This document shows, piece after piece, positions 7,962 through 18,040 of a DNA stretch of 64,000 bases. The notes below the pieces were generated by a model. The model ran no database searches. It saw only the letters and a program-made list of their open reading frames with translations, and was not told the DNA's origin. Within the stretch, counting starts at the first letter, position 1; the number at the start of each line of letters is the position of its first letter. The DNA is from Rosenbergiella nectarea (GTDB lineage: Bacteria > Pseudomonadota > Gammaproteobacteria > Enterobacterales > Enterobacteriaceae), in NCBI RefSeq assembly GCF_900111105.1, contig NZ_FOGC01000001.1, positions 98,323 to 162,322 of the forward strand, read 5' to 3'. The position numbers and the translations under genes are program-made.

Positions 7962-10900
7962 TTAAGAGAGTAACCGCGTTAAACGGCGATTGATCTCGGG
8001 GCCGATAATTTCAAACATCGCGGGTGAGATGATCTCCACATGGGCGCAGTCGATGGGCACAATATCCAAGGTTTGGATAAAAGGCGCCCAAGCCTGTTGC
8101 GCATTCAAGGCAGGCTGTTGTGTTTCCAATGCGGAGAAGAGCGTCGCGTGTCCTTGCGTCTTACGGCTCCGTGCGGTCGTTAATAAACGCACGGAGTGGG
8201 CGTAATTAGCTTCAACCTGATCAAAAAGGTGGGAAAGCTCTTCGCCTGCTTGGGCCCGTTGGCTTTGAACAAATTGCTCACGTTCACGATTCACTTCTTC
8301 GATCACTTGCTCATCCAAGACATTTTTCCCCTGCTTCTCATCCCAATTCTGGGTTTCAGGTGGCCAGGTATCAAGCAGGCCTAAAAACGCGACCTCTTCT
8401 CCTCGCGCTTCAAGCCGTGAGGCGATACCTTGGGCCAAGGTTCCGCCCAGCGAGTAGCCAATAAAGTAATAGGGGCCAGAGGGTTGGTCTGCCAGAAGCG
8501 TCTCGAGATGCCGATCACATACATCATCAATATGGTGTGCATTACCGAGAGCGCCTTGCTCATCTGGCGATTGGATACCAATAATTGACCATGTCGGGTC
8601 AAGATAACGTTGTAATACGCTAAATTGCCAAGCGAATCCGGACGCCGGGTGGAAGCAATAGAGACGAGGTCCTTGCGTCTGTCGCAAAGGGAGTAACGTC
8701 TGTAACCCACTGTCCGCATGTTCAGGACTCTGTTGAATAATTTGGGCGAGTTTTTCAACCGTTGCATTGACCATAACGTGGCCAACGGTAAGCGGGTAAT
8801 CCATCTGTTTACGGATTTGCGCAGCTAAACGCATTGCTAAGAGCGAGTGCCCACCCAACGCGAAGAAGTCCTGATTTGCAGCGACCTGTGGTAACTGTAA
8901 TAGATCAGCAAATAGCGCGGCTAATTGAACTTCTAACGCGCCTTGAGGCTCACGCGTAGTGTGGTGATCATCAAGTTTCGGGACGGGTAAGGCTTTGCGG
9001 TCTAACTTACCGTTACTGCTGAGAGGGAAGACCTCTACTGGAATAATGATCACGGGGACCATATGAGCCGGTAACCGTTCGGCCAATTGTTGACGGATAA
9101 GATCACTCTGTTGTGGTGTTTCAGCGATGATATAGCTTACCAATTGTCGGTCGTCAGCCAGCCCAGCTAATTGTTGGTTTAAACTCACGGCAACGGAGGC
9201 CGCTTGCTTAATACCGGGTAACGAAAGCAGAACGGCATCAATCTCAGAGAGTTCTATCCGCTGACCGCGGATTTTGAGTTGGTCATCGTTACGTCCCAAG
9301 TACTCAATTTCACCGTTGTCGAGGCGGCGGGCGACATCACCGCTGCGGTATAAGCGTTGCGTTGCGTCCCAAGGCGCGGGAACAAAACGTTCGGCGGTCA
9401 GTTCTGGTCGACCTAAATAGCCTTCTGCCAGTTGCCCCCCCCCCAGCCACAATTCACCCGCGATACCATAGGGGACAGGTTTGAGCTGGCTATCGAGAAT
9501 ATGAAGCTGAGTGTTCCACACCGGCCAGCCAATCGGGACGCTATGGCCTTTTACCGCGGTGAGCTCTGGGCCAAATGCCGGGAACCAGCTGACGTCAACC
9601 GCGGCCTCAGTGGGGCCATATAAATTATGGCAAGGGATCGCTACGCTCTGTTCCCACTGACGGGCGAGTGCGGTGGGTAGGGCTTCGCCACTACAAAAGA
9701 CGAGACGTAACCGCTGTCGTAGTGCCGCGGCAGTGGCTTCAGTGAGACTTTCTAAGAAGGCGGCTAACATTGACGGCACAAAGTGAGTCACGCTTACGTG
9801 TTGTTCCACCATGACTTGTTGTAACCACTCAGGATCGCGATGACTGTCGGGGGGAGCCATAAACAGTTTCGCCCCAGTTAGTAATGGCCAGAAAAACTCC
9901 CATACTGACACATCAAAACTACTCGGGGTTTTCTGAATAACGACATCGTGATGGTGAAGTGGGTAGTGGTTTTGCATCCATTTTAAGCGATTTACAATGG
10001 CTTGGTGACTGACCAGAACGCCCTTAGGTCTGCCTGTCGAGCCTGAGGTATAAATTAAGTACGCCCCTTGTGTCGGAGCGGGGACGGCTGCCGACAGTGA
10101 AGGATGTTCGTTGAATAGCGATTGATAGTAATAGTGTGGTGTGTCGCTGATCTGTGTAAATCTGTCGCTTAACGCCTGCTCGGTGATCACTAAACGCGGG
10201 GTTGAATCCTCCAACATGATGGCTAAACGGTCATCGGGATAGCCGGTATCAAGCGGCAGCCAAATTGCGCCCAGCCGTACGATGGCTTGCAAGGCTAGAG
10301 ATAGATAAATAGAGCGAGGAAGCGCAACGGCAACGATATCGCCAGCTTGCACCCCGTGTTGCTGAAGGGTGGCAGCCAAGGCAATGACCTGCTGTTCCAT
10401 CTGTGCGTAGGTCAGCGCAACGTGCGTATCAGCCAGCGCGACATTGCTTGGGGTGAGTTGACACTGTGTCGCGATCATCGACCATAGCGTATCGTCCTGC
10501 AGTGCAATTTCAGTAGCATTAACCTCTGTTAGTTGATGTCGCTCTTGCTCGCTCAGAAGACTCAGTTCTGATAGTGCTAACGTCGGCTGAGCGGTTAACT
10601 GATCGATAATCAGCGGCAGGCGTTGAATATGGGTCAACAACGCTCGTTCATCGTAGCGATTTCTATTGGCGAGGAACTCCAGGGTTAAGGCACCTTGATT
10701 ATCGAGGATTAACGCTATTTCAATATCGCGTACCGGTCCTGAGGCCAAGTGTGTGGTGTGAACGCTTTGACCTTCAAACTCTAGTTGATAATCGAAAAGT
10801 TTGACGTTCAATACTGGCCCGAACAGGGGGGCGCTATCCCCGGCTAAGCCTAAATCGCGGCTAATTTGCTCCGCATCGTAACGCTGATGACGTCGATTTT

Positions 10901-11930
10901 TCTTAATCTCTTTACTTAGTAGACCCGCAAATTCCATGAAGGTATAGGTGGGTTGATACCCAACACTCATGGGTAACACATTAATGACAGGGCCGACTGC
11001 GCTGAGGGCTGCCGATCCCATCCGCCGCATAAAAATAAAGCCCGCGCTAAAGGGCTGCTGACCCGTCAGGTGTGCGAGCCAGGTATTTACTAGCGTTACG
11101 GCAGCATCGACAGGCGTCAGGCCAGCTTCAGCGAGGTGTTGGTGCAAGGGAGCAAGCTGTTGAACGGAAAAATGTGTCGTGTGACGTATTACCTGCGGGC
11201 TGGCTGTTTCACCATTCAGCGGCGATTGTGCAAGGCTTAGCGGATCAGGCAGTTGCGGGACTTTTTCTTGCCAATAACGCTTATCTTTTTGGTACGTCGC
11301 GCTATGTTGGTAATTAAGGTACTCTTCAACAACCTCATCGAACGCAGTAAAAGGCGAGGCCGATAGGGGTTGCTGTTGACGTAAATGAGCATAAATTTCG
11401 CTGATCCGTTTGGTCAGAGCAATAAAGCTGAAGCCGTCGACCATCAGATGGTGGTAACGTTGATACCATATCCACTGTTCGTGGCTGATACGCATTAGCA
11501 TTTGTCTGACGTTGGCACCTTTATCGGTGATGCGTAAAGGGCTATGCAGATCGGCTTCCATCAAGGCATGCGCCGTCGCCAACGCCTGAGGATCATCACG
11601 TAGATCAATAGACTCCACCGTAAAAGCGGTATTGGCATCACGATATTGGAAAGCTTCACCGTCGTGCTCCCCAAACCGAAAATTAACGGTATCGGCTTCC
11701 GCTAACCCTTGCTGAATAGCCTGTTGCATCAGTTCAAGGTTAAGCGTTCCCGGTAGGGTTATGGCGTGTGCCACGGCAAAGGCATTGTTAAAAGGGGAGA
11801 GTTGGTCGGCAACCCAGATCCCGGGTTGTGCGGCAACCAACGGTAACCGACGAGTCTTCACTGGAGATGAGGCTGCATTGCGCTCATCGGTGAGAGGGTG
11901 TTGTGCTACGCTGTCATCGATATTCATCAT
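7962..11930 (-). CDS. entF: Enterobactin synthetase component F (NRPS EntF)
   Basis: Four-domain nonribosomal peptide synthetase that activates serine, condenses it with dihydroxybenzoate and cyclises three units to enterobactin. The product is 1322 residues (E. coli 1293). Domains in order: condensation with HHLMVDG at 160-166, adenylation with YTSGSTGRPKG near 627-637, peptidyl carrier with GGHS and phosphopantetheine Ser1029, and thioesterase with GYSLGG, nucleophile Ser1160 and a C-terminal CAHVEI His. No domain is truncated. It starts one base after the fes stop. The small MbtH-like gene ybdZ that separates fes and entF in E. coli is missing here. Confidence 0.97.
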   Translation of the reverse strand: MMNIDDSVAQHPLTDERNAASSPVKTRRLPLVAAQPGIWVADQLSPFNNAFAVAHAITLPGTLNLELMQQAIQQGLAEADTVNFRFGEHDGEAFQYRDANTAFTVESIDLRDDPQALATAHALMEADLHSPLRITDKGANVRQMLMRISHEQWIWYQRYHHLMVDGFSFIALTKRISEIYAHLRQQQPLSASPFTAFDEVVEEYLNYQHSATYQKDKRYWQEKVPQLPDPLSLAQSPLNGETASPQVIRHTTHFSVQQLAPLHQHLAEAGLTPVDAAVTLVNTWLAHLTGQQPFSAGFIFMRRMGSAALSAVGPVINVLPMSVGYQPTYTFMEFAGLLSKEIKKNRRHQRYDAEQISRDLGLAGDSAPLFGPVLNVKLFDYQLEFEGQSVHTTHLASGPVRDIEIALILDNQGALTLEFLANRNRYDERALLTHIQRLPLIIDQLTAQPTLALSELSLLSEQERHQLTEVNATEIALQDDTLWSMIATQCQLTPSNVALADTHVALTYAQMEQQVIALAATLQQHGVQAGDIVAVALPRSIYLSLALQAIVRLGAIWLPLDTGYPDDRLAIMLEDSTPRLVITEQALSDRFTQISDTPHYYYQSLFNEHPSLSAAVPAPTQGAYLIYTSGSTGRPKGVLVSHQAIVNRLKWMQNHYPLHHHDVVIQKTPSSFDVSVWEFFWPLLTGAKLFMAPPDSHRDPEWLQQVMVEQHVSVTHFVPSMLAAFLESLTEATAAALRQRLRLVFCSGEALPTALARQWEQSVAIPCHNLYGPTEAAVDVSWFPAFGPELTAVKGHSVPIGWPVWNTQLHILDSQLKPVPYGIAGELWLGGGQLAEGYLGRPELTAERFVPAPWDATQRLYRSGDVARRLDNGEIEYLGRNDDQLKIRGQRIELSEIDAVLLSLPGIKQAASVAVSLNQQLAGLADDRQLVSYIIAETPQQSDLIRQQLAERLPAHMVPVIIIPVEVFPLSSNGKLDRKALPVPKLDDHHTTREPQGALEVQLAALFADLLQLPQVAANQDFFALGGHSLLAMRLAAQIRKQMDYPLTVGHVMVNATVEKLAQIIQQSPEHADSGLQTLLPLRQTQGPRLYCFHPASGFAWQFSVLQRYLDPTWSIIGIQSPDEQGALGNAHHIDDVCDRHLETLLADQPSGPYYFIGYSLGGTLAQGIASRLEARGEEVAFLGLLDTWPPETQNWDEKQGKNVLDEQVIEEVNREREQFVQSQRAQAGEELSHLFDQVEANYAHSVRLLTTARSRKTQGHATLFSALETQQPALNAQQAWAPFIQTLDIVPIDCAHVEIISPAMFEIIGPEINRRLTRLLS

Positions 11931-11931
11931 A

Positions 11932-13152
11932 TTATTCGTCCTGCCATAATGCTTGTAATCCGCCTAATAAACTTCCTCGCCACCACAGTGCATCGTGTCC
12001 ACCTTCGACATAGTGTAAACGATGTGGAATATGGTAGTGACTTAACCACTTATCCAGTTCCCGATTGGCCTCGCAAATTAATACCTCGCGACAACCCGCC
12101 TCTAATAGAATTTGTCGAGGAGCAATGGATGGGGCTTGTTGTTGTAACTGTTGAATCAAATAACCTGCGGCTTGGCCTCTATTTGGCCACCAAAATGACC
12201 CAGAGAGACTGAGGGCTTTGCCATAAAATTCCGGCCAATTAAGGCAAGCATAGACCGAGGCCAGTCCGCCAAAGCTTTGTCCGGTGACAAGGGTGCGAGC
12301 GGGGTCTTGTTGCCAATTAAACGTCTGTTTGATTAGCGGGAGTAACTCTTCGTTAATAGCCTGCCAAAAATCGGCATTACAGGGATATTCCCGTCCGCGA
12401 TGCTGACGATCGATGATTTCAGGCATGATGTAGAGCGCAGCAGGTAGCTTCCCCTTATCGGTTAATTGTTGCAGAGGACTGGCGATAGGTAGGGTATTGG
12501 CCCAGAACTGACCATCGAGTAGTAAGGCTAAATGCTGATATGACGCAGCCTCACCTTTCGCCGTACCGTAGCACCAAACGCGACGTTCATTCCCCAGCCG
12601 AGCACTCTTCCAGACAATGACCTTGAGGGGCAACGTTGGTTGTTCTCCTCGATCCCATGCTTGCCATTCAGTTTGGGGAGGCGCATCAGGGAGGTGAAGG
12701 GGAGAGACAGACATTCCTCGGCCAGCAGACCAGGATCGTAATGCGTTGAGGCTGTCGTGTTGGGCATGCTGAAACTGTTCTCGCCACCATTCACGACGCT
12801 GGAAAATATCTTGGTTCAATACTCCTACATCGTTCGTTGAATCAGGAATCAAGCAGTAGCTTCCTCGCCAATGCGTGGGGAGTGTGAGTGACAGATACCA
12901 AACATCACTAGCGGGATAATGCACTAAGGATACTGGGGGATTGGGCTGGTGGTGATCAGTGATCCCTGTAATGTTGAGCCACACCGCTTGCACTTGTTGA
13001 GAATCGTTAGCCTCAGCAGGTTGGCGCCACAGAAAAGTGACTCGACATTGCTGAGAAGAACTTCGCTCAATACGCGGGATACCCTGCTGTTGTTGTGCTT
13101 GCCACCACAGATCAGAACCGGTATCAGAGGTAAACCATTCAGGAATAAGCAT
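11932..13152 (-). CDS. fes: Enterochelin esterase Fes
   Basis: Cytoplasmic esterase that hydrolyses imported ferric enterobactin and so releases iron. An N-terminal Fes domain with TGITDHHQ and WRGSYCLIP motifs is followed by an alpha/beta-hydrolase domain with the nucleophile in GQSFGG and a C-terminal His in GGHDALWWRG. I chose the ATG at 13152, giving 406 residues (E. coli 400). A TTG two codons upstream is possible. The gene is first in fes-entF and divergent from fepA across a region with a Fur box. Confidence 0.95.
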   Translation of the reverse strand: MLIPEWFTSDTGSDLWWQAQQQQGIPRIERSSSQQCRVTFLWRQPAEANDSQQVQAVWLNITGITDHHQPNPPVSLVHYPASDVWYLSLTLPTHWRGSYCLIPDSTNDVGVLNQDIFQRREWWREQFQHAQHDSLNALRSWSAGRGMSVSPLHLPDAPPQTEWQAWDRGEQPTLPLKVIVWKSARLGNERRVWCYGTAKGEAASYQHLALLLDGQFWANTLPIASPLQQLTDKGKLPAALYIMPEIIDRQHRGREYPCNADFWQAINEELLPLIKQTFNWQQDPARTLVTGQSFGGLASVYACLNWPEFYGKALSLSGSFWWPNRGQAAGYLIQQLQQQAPSIAPRQILLEAGCREVLICEANRELDKWLSHYHIPHRLHYVEGGHDALWWRGSLLGGLQALWQDE

Positions 13153-13221
13153 GTGCAAATTATCTTTTATAGAAGCTATCCGCAGATAGCGATCAGAATC
13201 GAGATTTGTTGATAATAGTAT

Positions 13222-13236
13222 TGATAATTATTTTCA
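13222..13236. promoter_or_regulatory. Fur box between fes and fepA
   Basis: TGATAATTATTTTCA differs from the 7-1-7 Fur motif TGATAATNATTATCA at one position. Another GATAAT half-site starts at 13211, so overlapping sites are possible. The position between the divergent fes-entF operon and fepA matches the Fur-controlled fepA/fes region of E. coli. Binding is inferred. Confidence 0.75.
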
Positions 13237-13370
13237 TCTGCAATAGATTGCAATCTCTCTTTACGTAGTTTGTCATTTATTGCTCTGTTACTCGCAAAGT
13301 ATGACCAAGTACTAAAGAGCTTCTTGAACTAACACACATAGCATTGGCCTAGGGAACTGGGATTATAAAA

Positions 13371-15704
13371 ATGAAAAAATTATCATTTCTTTCTGCTGCA
13401 GTTTGTCTTGAGCTCGGTAGCTCATTTTTTATTTATTGCGCGCCGGTTTCAGCGGCACAAACGGATGTCACCGTAAACACTCCGGTATCAGATGAAACCT
13501 CAGCCAAAACCTCTGAAGACAAAGCGTTGTCTACAGAGGAAAGTTCACACAATTCCATCGTCGTCACGGCACGTCAGCAAACGCTTCAAGCGCCAGGCGT
13601 GTCGACGATCTCATCCGAGGCGATTCGTAAACATCCCCCGGCTCGTGATGTTTCGGAAATTATTCGTACCATGCCTGGGGTTAACTTGACGGGTAACTCG
13701 ACCAGTGGTCAGCGGGGCAATAACCGCCAAATTGATATTCGAGGCATGGGACCGGAAAATACCTTGATCTTGATCGATGGCCGTCCGGTAAGTAGTAAAA
13801 ACTCAGTGCGTTACGGATGGCGGGGTGAGCGAGATTCACGTGGTGATACCAACTGGGTGCCACCTGAAATGATTGATCACATTGAAGTCATCCGCGGACC
13901 TGCTGCGGCACGTTATGGTAGCGGGGCGATGGGTGGGGTGGTCAATATCATCACCAAGCAAGCGAATAAAGCGTGGCATGGCTCATGGAACGCGTATTAC
14001 AACGTTCCACAACATAAATCTGAAGGGTCGACCAAACGAACCAACTTCAGCTTGATGGGCCCGGCAACCGATAGCCTAACCTTAAGTATCTGGGGAAATA
14101 TCGACAAGACACAGGCGGATGCTTACGATATTAACCAAAACCATTCAGCGTCGCGAACCGGTACCTATGCAGGGAGCTATCCTGCTGGCCGAGAGGGGGT
14201 TAGAGATAAAGACCTTCACGGCAAACTAAACTGGGAGTTTGCGCCTAATCAGCACCTTGAATTCGAAGCCGGTACCAGTCGCCAAGGCAATATTTATGCT
14301 GGCGATACGCAGAATACCAACACCACAGCTTATGTGAAAAGCAAATATGGTGATGAGACTAACCGTATTTATCGCCAAGATTATGCCTTAACCTGGACAG
14401 GCGTCTGGGACAATGGTGTTAGCACCAATACCTATGCGCAATATGAAAGAACGCGCAACTCAAGGATCACGGAAGGATTAGCCGGGGGAACCGAGGGGAT
14501 CTTCAATAATAATGCCGGGTTCTCTGATATCGATCTGAGCGATGTGCTGCTGCATAGTGAAGTCAGTATTCCGTTTACTGCTTGGGTAGACCAGAACCTT
14601 ACCTTGGGGACTGAGTGGAACCAGCAGAAGATGAAAGATGGTACCTCGACCGGCCAAGCGCTTACCGGTAGCAATACCGGCGGGGCGATCGATGGTGTGG
14701 GTACTGGCACGCGATCACCGTACTCTCAAGCACAGATCTTCTCTATGTTTGCTGAAGACAATATGGATATTACGGATTCTACGGTATTAACCCCGGCCAT
14801 CCGTTTTGATCACCACTCTGTTGTCGGCACTAACTGGAGCCCATCACTTAACTTAACTCAGCAGCTCACCAATGAGTGGACGTTAAAGATGGGGATTGCT
14901 CGTGCCTATAAAGCGCCAAATCTATATCAAACCAATCCAAACTATATTCTCTATAGTAAAGGACAAGGGTGTTACGGCAGCTCGAGTACGGGATGTTACT
15001 TGCAAGGTAATAGCGACCTTAAAGCAGAAACTAGTGTCAACAAAGAGATTGGCTTGGAGTATAAAGACCTTGCTGGGCTTCAGGCTGGGCTGACTTACTT
15101 CCGGAATGACTACCATAATAAAATTGAATCGGGTAATGATGTTACCTCAACTAATAGTAGTGGTACCCGTATTTATCAATGGGAGAATGTACCGCGCGCG
15201 GTAGTAGAGGGCTTAGAGGGAACCTTCAATGTTCCAGTCACCGATACCGTTACTTGGAATAACAATATGACGTGGATGCTGCAAAGTAAGGATAAGACGA
15301 ATCATGATCGTCTCTCCGTCATTCCTCAATTTACGTTGAACTCCAATGTCGAGTGGCAGATTCGTCAGGATCTGTCGGTACAAGCGACGTGGACCTGGTA
15401 CGGCAAGCAGAAACCGAAGAGCCGTAATTATCAAGGTAATAAAGTTAGCTATCCTGATACCCGAGAAGTCAGCCCGTACAGTATCTTTGGTGCCAGCGCG
15501 ACGTGGGATGCGACTAAGAATGTCAGTGTCACGGCAGGGATTGATAACCTCTTTGATAAACGTCACTTCCGTGAAGGTAACGCACAAACTACCGGAACAC
15601 TGAATTCTAAAACAGGAGTCACAAGCTACCTATACGGTGCCGGTGCATACACTTACAACGAGTCAGGCCGAACCTTCTACATGAGTCTGAATACGCACTT
15701 CTAA
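13371..15704 (+). CDS. fepA: TonB-dependent ferric-enterobactin receptor FepA
   Basis: Outer-membrane gated porin that takes up ferric enterobactin using TonB energy. The product is 777 residues (E. coli 746). A signal peptide (likely cleaved near residue 28), a TonB box at about 62-67 (SIVVTA), a plug domain with MPGVNLTGN and RGMGPENTLILIDGRP, and a barrel ending in aromatic Phe (NTHF) are visible. The stretch between signal and TonB box is Ser/Thr/Glu rich and clearly longer than in E. coli FepA. The gene is divergent from fes and followed by a strong terminator. entD does not follow. Confidence 0.97.
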   Translation: MKKLSFLSAAVCLELGSSFFIYCAPVSAAQTDVTVNTPVSDETSAKTSEDKALSTEESSHNSIVVTARQQTLQAPGVSTISSEAIRKHPPARDVSEIIRTMPGVNLTGNSTSGQRGNNRQIDIRGMGPENTLILIDGRPVSSKNSVRYGWRGERDSRGDTNWVPPEMIDHIEVIRGPAAARYGSGAMGGVVNIITKQANKAWHGSWNAYYNVPQHKSEGSTKRTNFSLMGPATDSLTLSIWGNIDKTQADAYDINQNHSASRTGTYAGSYPAGREGVRDKDLHGKLNWEFAPNQHLEFEAGTSRQGNIYAGDTQNTNTTAYVKSKYGDETNRIYRQDYALTWTGVWDNGVSTNTYAQYERTRNSRITEGLAGGTEGIFNNNAGFSDIDLSDVLLHSEVSIPFTAWVDQNLTLGTEWNQQKMKDGTSTGQALTGSNTGGAIDGVGTGTRSPYSQAQIFSMFAEDNMDITDSTVLTPAIRFDHHSVVGTNWSPSLNLTQQLTNEWTLKMGIARAYKAPNLYQTNPNYILYSKGQGCYGSSSTGCYLQGNSDLKAETSVNKEIGLEYKDLAGLQAGLTYFRNDYHNKIESGNDVTSTNSSGTRIYQWENVPRAVVEGLEGTFNVPVTDTVTWNNNMTWMLQSKDKTNHDRLSVIPQFTLNSNVEWQIRQDLSVQATWTWYGKQKPKSRNYQGNKVSYPDTREVSPYSIFGASATWDATKNVSVTAGIDNLFDKRHFREGNAQTTGTLNSKTGVTSYLYGAGAYTYNESGRTFYMSLNTHF

Positions 15705-15705
15705 T

Positions 15706-15732
15706 AAAAAACCCGCGCAAGCGGGTTTTTTT
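15706..15732. terminator. Bidirectional intrinsic terminator between fepA and dacB
   Basis: A GC stem ACCCGC / GCGGGT with a GCAA tetraloop (15711-15726) is flanked by A-runs on the left and T-runs on the right. It can therefore terminate fepA on the plus strand and dacB on the minus strand, whose stop lies two bases beyond. Confidence 0.9.
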
Positions 15733-15734
15733 GG

Positions 15735-17168
15735 TTAGTAATTGCGATACAAATCACTATAAAGCCGACTCTCAAACCGGACGAGGGGTACGCGTCGAGT
15801 CCGCTGGTCTTCAGGCGGCACCGCATACCCTGAAAGATATTGTACGAAGGCGATACGCGTTCCGCGTGACGTCGTTAAGAAGCCCGCCAAGTTATACACT
15901 CCCTGCAGCGATCCGGTTTTCGCGGAAAGCTTTCCATCGACCCCCGCTTCGTGCAATCCCCCACGATATTGTAAGGTGCCATCATAACCCGCTAAAGGAA
16001 GCATGCTTATAAAATCGAGGCTGCTGTCATTCTTAGCAATAAACTGTAGGGCTTGCATCATGGTGTCTGGTGTAACCAAATCGTGGCGTGACAATCCTGA
16101 ACCATCAACTTGAATCGTATTTCCCATATCCACGCCCGCTTTCTCACGAAGGATACGGCGTACGGCATCCGATCCTGCGCGGAATGTACCCGGCACGTTG
16201 AAATAATGGTGGCCGATAGTTCGGAAAACGGTATCGGCGATCATATTATCTGACTTCTTCAACATCGTATGTAATAGGCTATGGAGTGGGGCGGATTGTT
16301 CGATCGCCAATACAGTACCGGGTTCACTGGGTTGCGTTTGTCGGACTAAATGGCCGCGATAGTCGATATCGGCTTTGCGTAACTCATCACGTAAAATCTC
16401 CCCAGCCCACGCGGCGCCATCTTGTACGGCGAAGGCAAGAGGCAAAGGATCATTGCGCTGACGTAGGCACCCAGTCAAGGTATAGCGATTTAATTCCCCA
16501 GGATTTACGTCAAGCTCACAATATTGCGCTTCGCCTGAGTTAGGGCCTAGCGTTTTCACCTCACTATACATATGGGCAGGATAGTAAGACGCGATACGGA
16601 TAAACGCATTTTCTCCTGGCGTTTTCGCACTATAAAGGGAGATGGAGAAACAATTTTTATCGACAATAGCCGCTGCCGGTGGCGCGCTAAAGCATTGCGT
16701 TAAATCATTCCATGGCCAGCCGGGTGCCATATCGTGGCTCGCGAAGACCGAGGTATCGATGACTAAGTTACCTTGAATATGGGTAACGCCCTTTTGTTTG
16801 AGCTGTGCGACCATATTACGTAAGTCCTGACGCGTAAAAGTGGGATCGCCACCAAAGCGTGCGATTAAATCACCTTGTAAGGTATCACCGGCGATTTTTT
16901 GGTGACTTTCAAAGGTTGTCTGGAAGCGAAAATCTTTGCCAAGCTCTAACAGTGCTGCCAGTGCAGTGAACACTTTCATCGTGCTGGCAGGCAGTGCCAT
17001 TTGTTTTCCGTGATAATCGACTATCGGTGTAGTATCGCCTACCCTTTGCGCCATGAACGCGAGATTGGTACCATCAGGAAGGTATTGGGTATAATCCTCG
17101 ACAGGCGTTGCGGAGGCTTGAAGCGTTACCGCAAGGGTAAGTGCTGTAATAAGTCTTGAAAGTCGCAT
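15735..17168 (-). CDS. dacB: D-alanyl-D-alanine carboxypeptidase/endopeptidase PBP4 (DacB)
   Basis: Periplasmic class C penicillin-binding protein that trims peptidoglycan peptides and cleaves cross-links. The product is 477 residues, the same length as in E. coli, with an N-terminal signal peptide of about 20 residues. The three active-site motifs are present: SxxK as STMK at 62-65, SxN as SDN near 310, and KTG in AKTGSL. It is divergent from greA, as in E. coli. Its downstream side, where E. coli carries obgE and yhbE, is occupied here by the enterobactin locus. Confidence 0.97.
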   Translation of the reverse strand: MRLSRLITALTLAVTLQASATPVEDYTQYLPDGTNLAFMAQRVGDTTPIVDYHGKQMALPASTMKVFTALAALLELGKDFRFQTTFESHQKIAGDTLQGDLIARFGGDPTFTRQDLRNMVAQLKQKGVTHIQGNLVIDTSVFASHDMAPGWPWNDLTQCFSAPPAAAIVDKNCFSISLYSAKTPGENAFIRIASYYPAHMYSEVKTLGPNSGEAQYCELDVNPGELNRYTLTGCLRQRNDPLPLAFAVQDGAAWAGEILRDELRKADIDYRGHLVRQTQPSEPGTVLAIEQSAPLHSLLHTMLKKSDNMIADTVFRTIGHHYFNVPGTFRAGSDAVRRILREKAGVDMGNTIQVDGSGLSRHDLVTPDTMMQALQFIAKNDSSLDFISMLPLAGYDGTLQYRGGLHEAGVDGKLSAKTGSLQGVYNLAGFLTTSRGTRIAFVQYLSGYAVPPEDQRTRRVPLVRFESRLYSDLYRNY

Positions 17169-17408
17169 AATCTCGGCGTCGTTAACAGTGGAGTCCGCAA
17201 TACTACGTCCCCTTGAGGGGCAAAGTAAACGATGATCCGGGCGGAACTCTCGGGTAAAATATGTATCAAACTGAAAAATTCACTCGTCTTGGATAGCAAA
17301 CTATCTGAGGCGGGGTTGTTTTGTTTCAAATTTAAGTGCAGCTTATTCGATTAAGCTGGTATCGAATCAGGATGATTGACTGAATAACAGATTAATGAGG
17401 AGTACACA
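17169..17408 (+). promoter_or_regulatory. dacB-greA divergent promoter region and greA leader
   Basis: 240 bases without a gene. The greA leader contains a small inverted repeat (CAGCTTA / TAAGCTG at about 17338-17357) with no following T-run. The start of greA is preceded by ATGAGGAGTA, a good ribosome site. In E. coli this leader gives the short RNA GraL. I see no clear terminator here to support an equivalent. Confidence 0.4.
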
Positions 17409-17885
17409 ATGAGCCAGATTCCTATGACACTTCGCGGCGCAGAACAGCTGCGTGAAGAGCTTAATGAGCTTAAAAATGTTAAGCGTCCTCGTATCATCGC
17501 CTCTATCGCGGATGCGAGAGAGCACGGGGATTTAAAGGAAAATGCCGAATATCACGCTGCACGCGAAGAGCAAGGTTTTTGTGAAGGGCGTATTCAAGAG
17601 ATTGAAGCAAAATTATCTAATGCGCAGATCATTGATGTGACCAAAATGGCGGCGACGGGTCGCGTCATTTTTGGGGCCACAGTGACCGTTTATAATACCC
17701 ATTCGGAAGAAGAAGCAACCTATCGCATAGTGGGTGATGACGAAGCTGATTTTAAGCAAAATCTGATCTCGGTAAACTCGCCGATGGCGCGGGGATTAAT
17801 TGGGAAGGAAGTCGATGATGTCACCGTCGTGAAAACACCAGGGGGTGATGTTGAATATGAAGTGATTAAGGTCGAGTACTTCTAA
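17409..17885 (+). CDS. greA: Transcription elongation factor GreA
   Basis: Binds the RNA polymerase secondary channel and stimulates cleavage of backtracked transcripts. The product is 158 residues, the family length. The N-terminal coiled-coil hairpin carries the acidic tip motif [16 protein letters not shown] (tip Asp41 and Glu44 in E. coli numbering), followed by the C-terminal globular domain with RIVGDDEAD and [13 protein letters not shown]. It stands alone, divergent from dacB and convergent with yhbY. Confidence 0.98.
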   Translation: MSQIPMTLRGAEQLREELNELKNVKRPRIIASIADAREHGDLKENAEYHAAREEQGFCEGRIQEIEAKLSNAQIIDVTKMAATGRVIFGATVTVYNTHSEEEATYRIVGDDEADFKQNLISVNSPMARGLIGKEVDDVTVVKTPGGDVEYEVIKVEYF

Positions 17886-17981
17886 TCATCAGAATACGAC
17901 GATATGTTACTCAAGGAATGGGCTTTTCGCCATTTCGGTGCCGCAAGTCGGATTAACCGTGCTAATATATCTTAAGAAAAG

Positions 17982-18005
17982 AAAAAGGCTGTAAAACAGC
18001 CTTTT
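17982..18005 (-). terminator. Terminator between greA and yhbY
   Basis: A stem AAAGGCTGT / ACAGCCTTT with a 3-base loop. On the minus strand it is followed by TTTTTCTTTTC, so it best serves yhbY. The plus strand has a short T-run and could also stop greA transcripts. Confidence 0.8.
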
Positions 18006-18040
18006 AACTGGAGGTAAAATAGTGATATTTTCTTCCAGAA

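Noticed and set aside
8381..8785. 134-codon open frame within entF in another frame
   Set aside because: It overlaps the carrier and thioesterase domains of EntF entirely and has no recognisable motif.
17169..17408. Candidate GraL-type small RNA in the greA leader
   Set aside because: A short inverted repeat exists but no T-run follows, so there is no terminator to define such an RNA.
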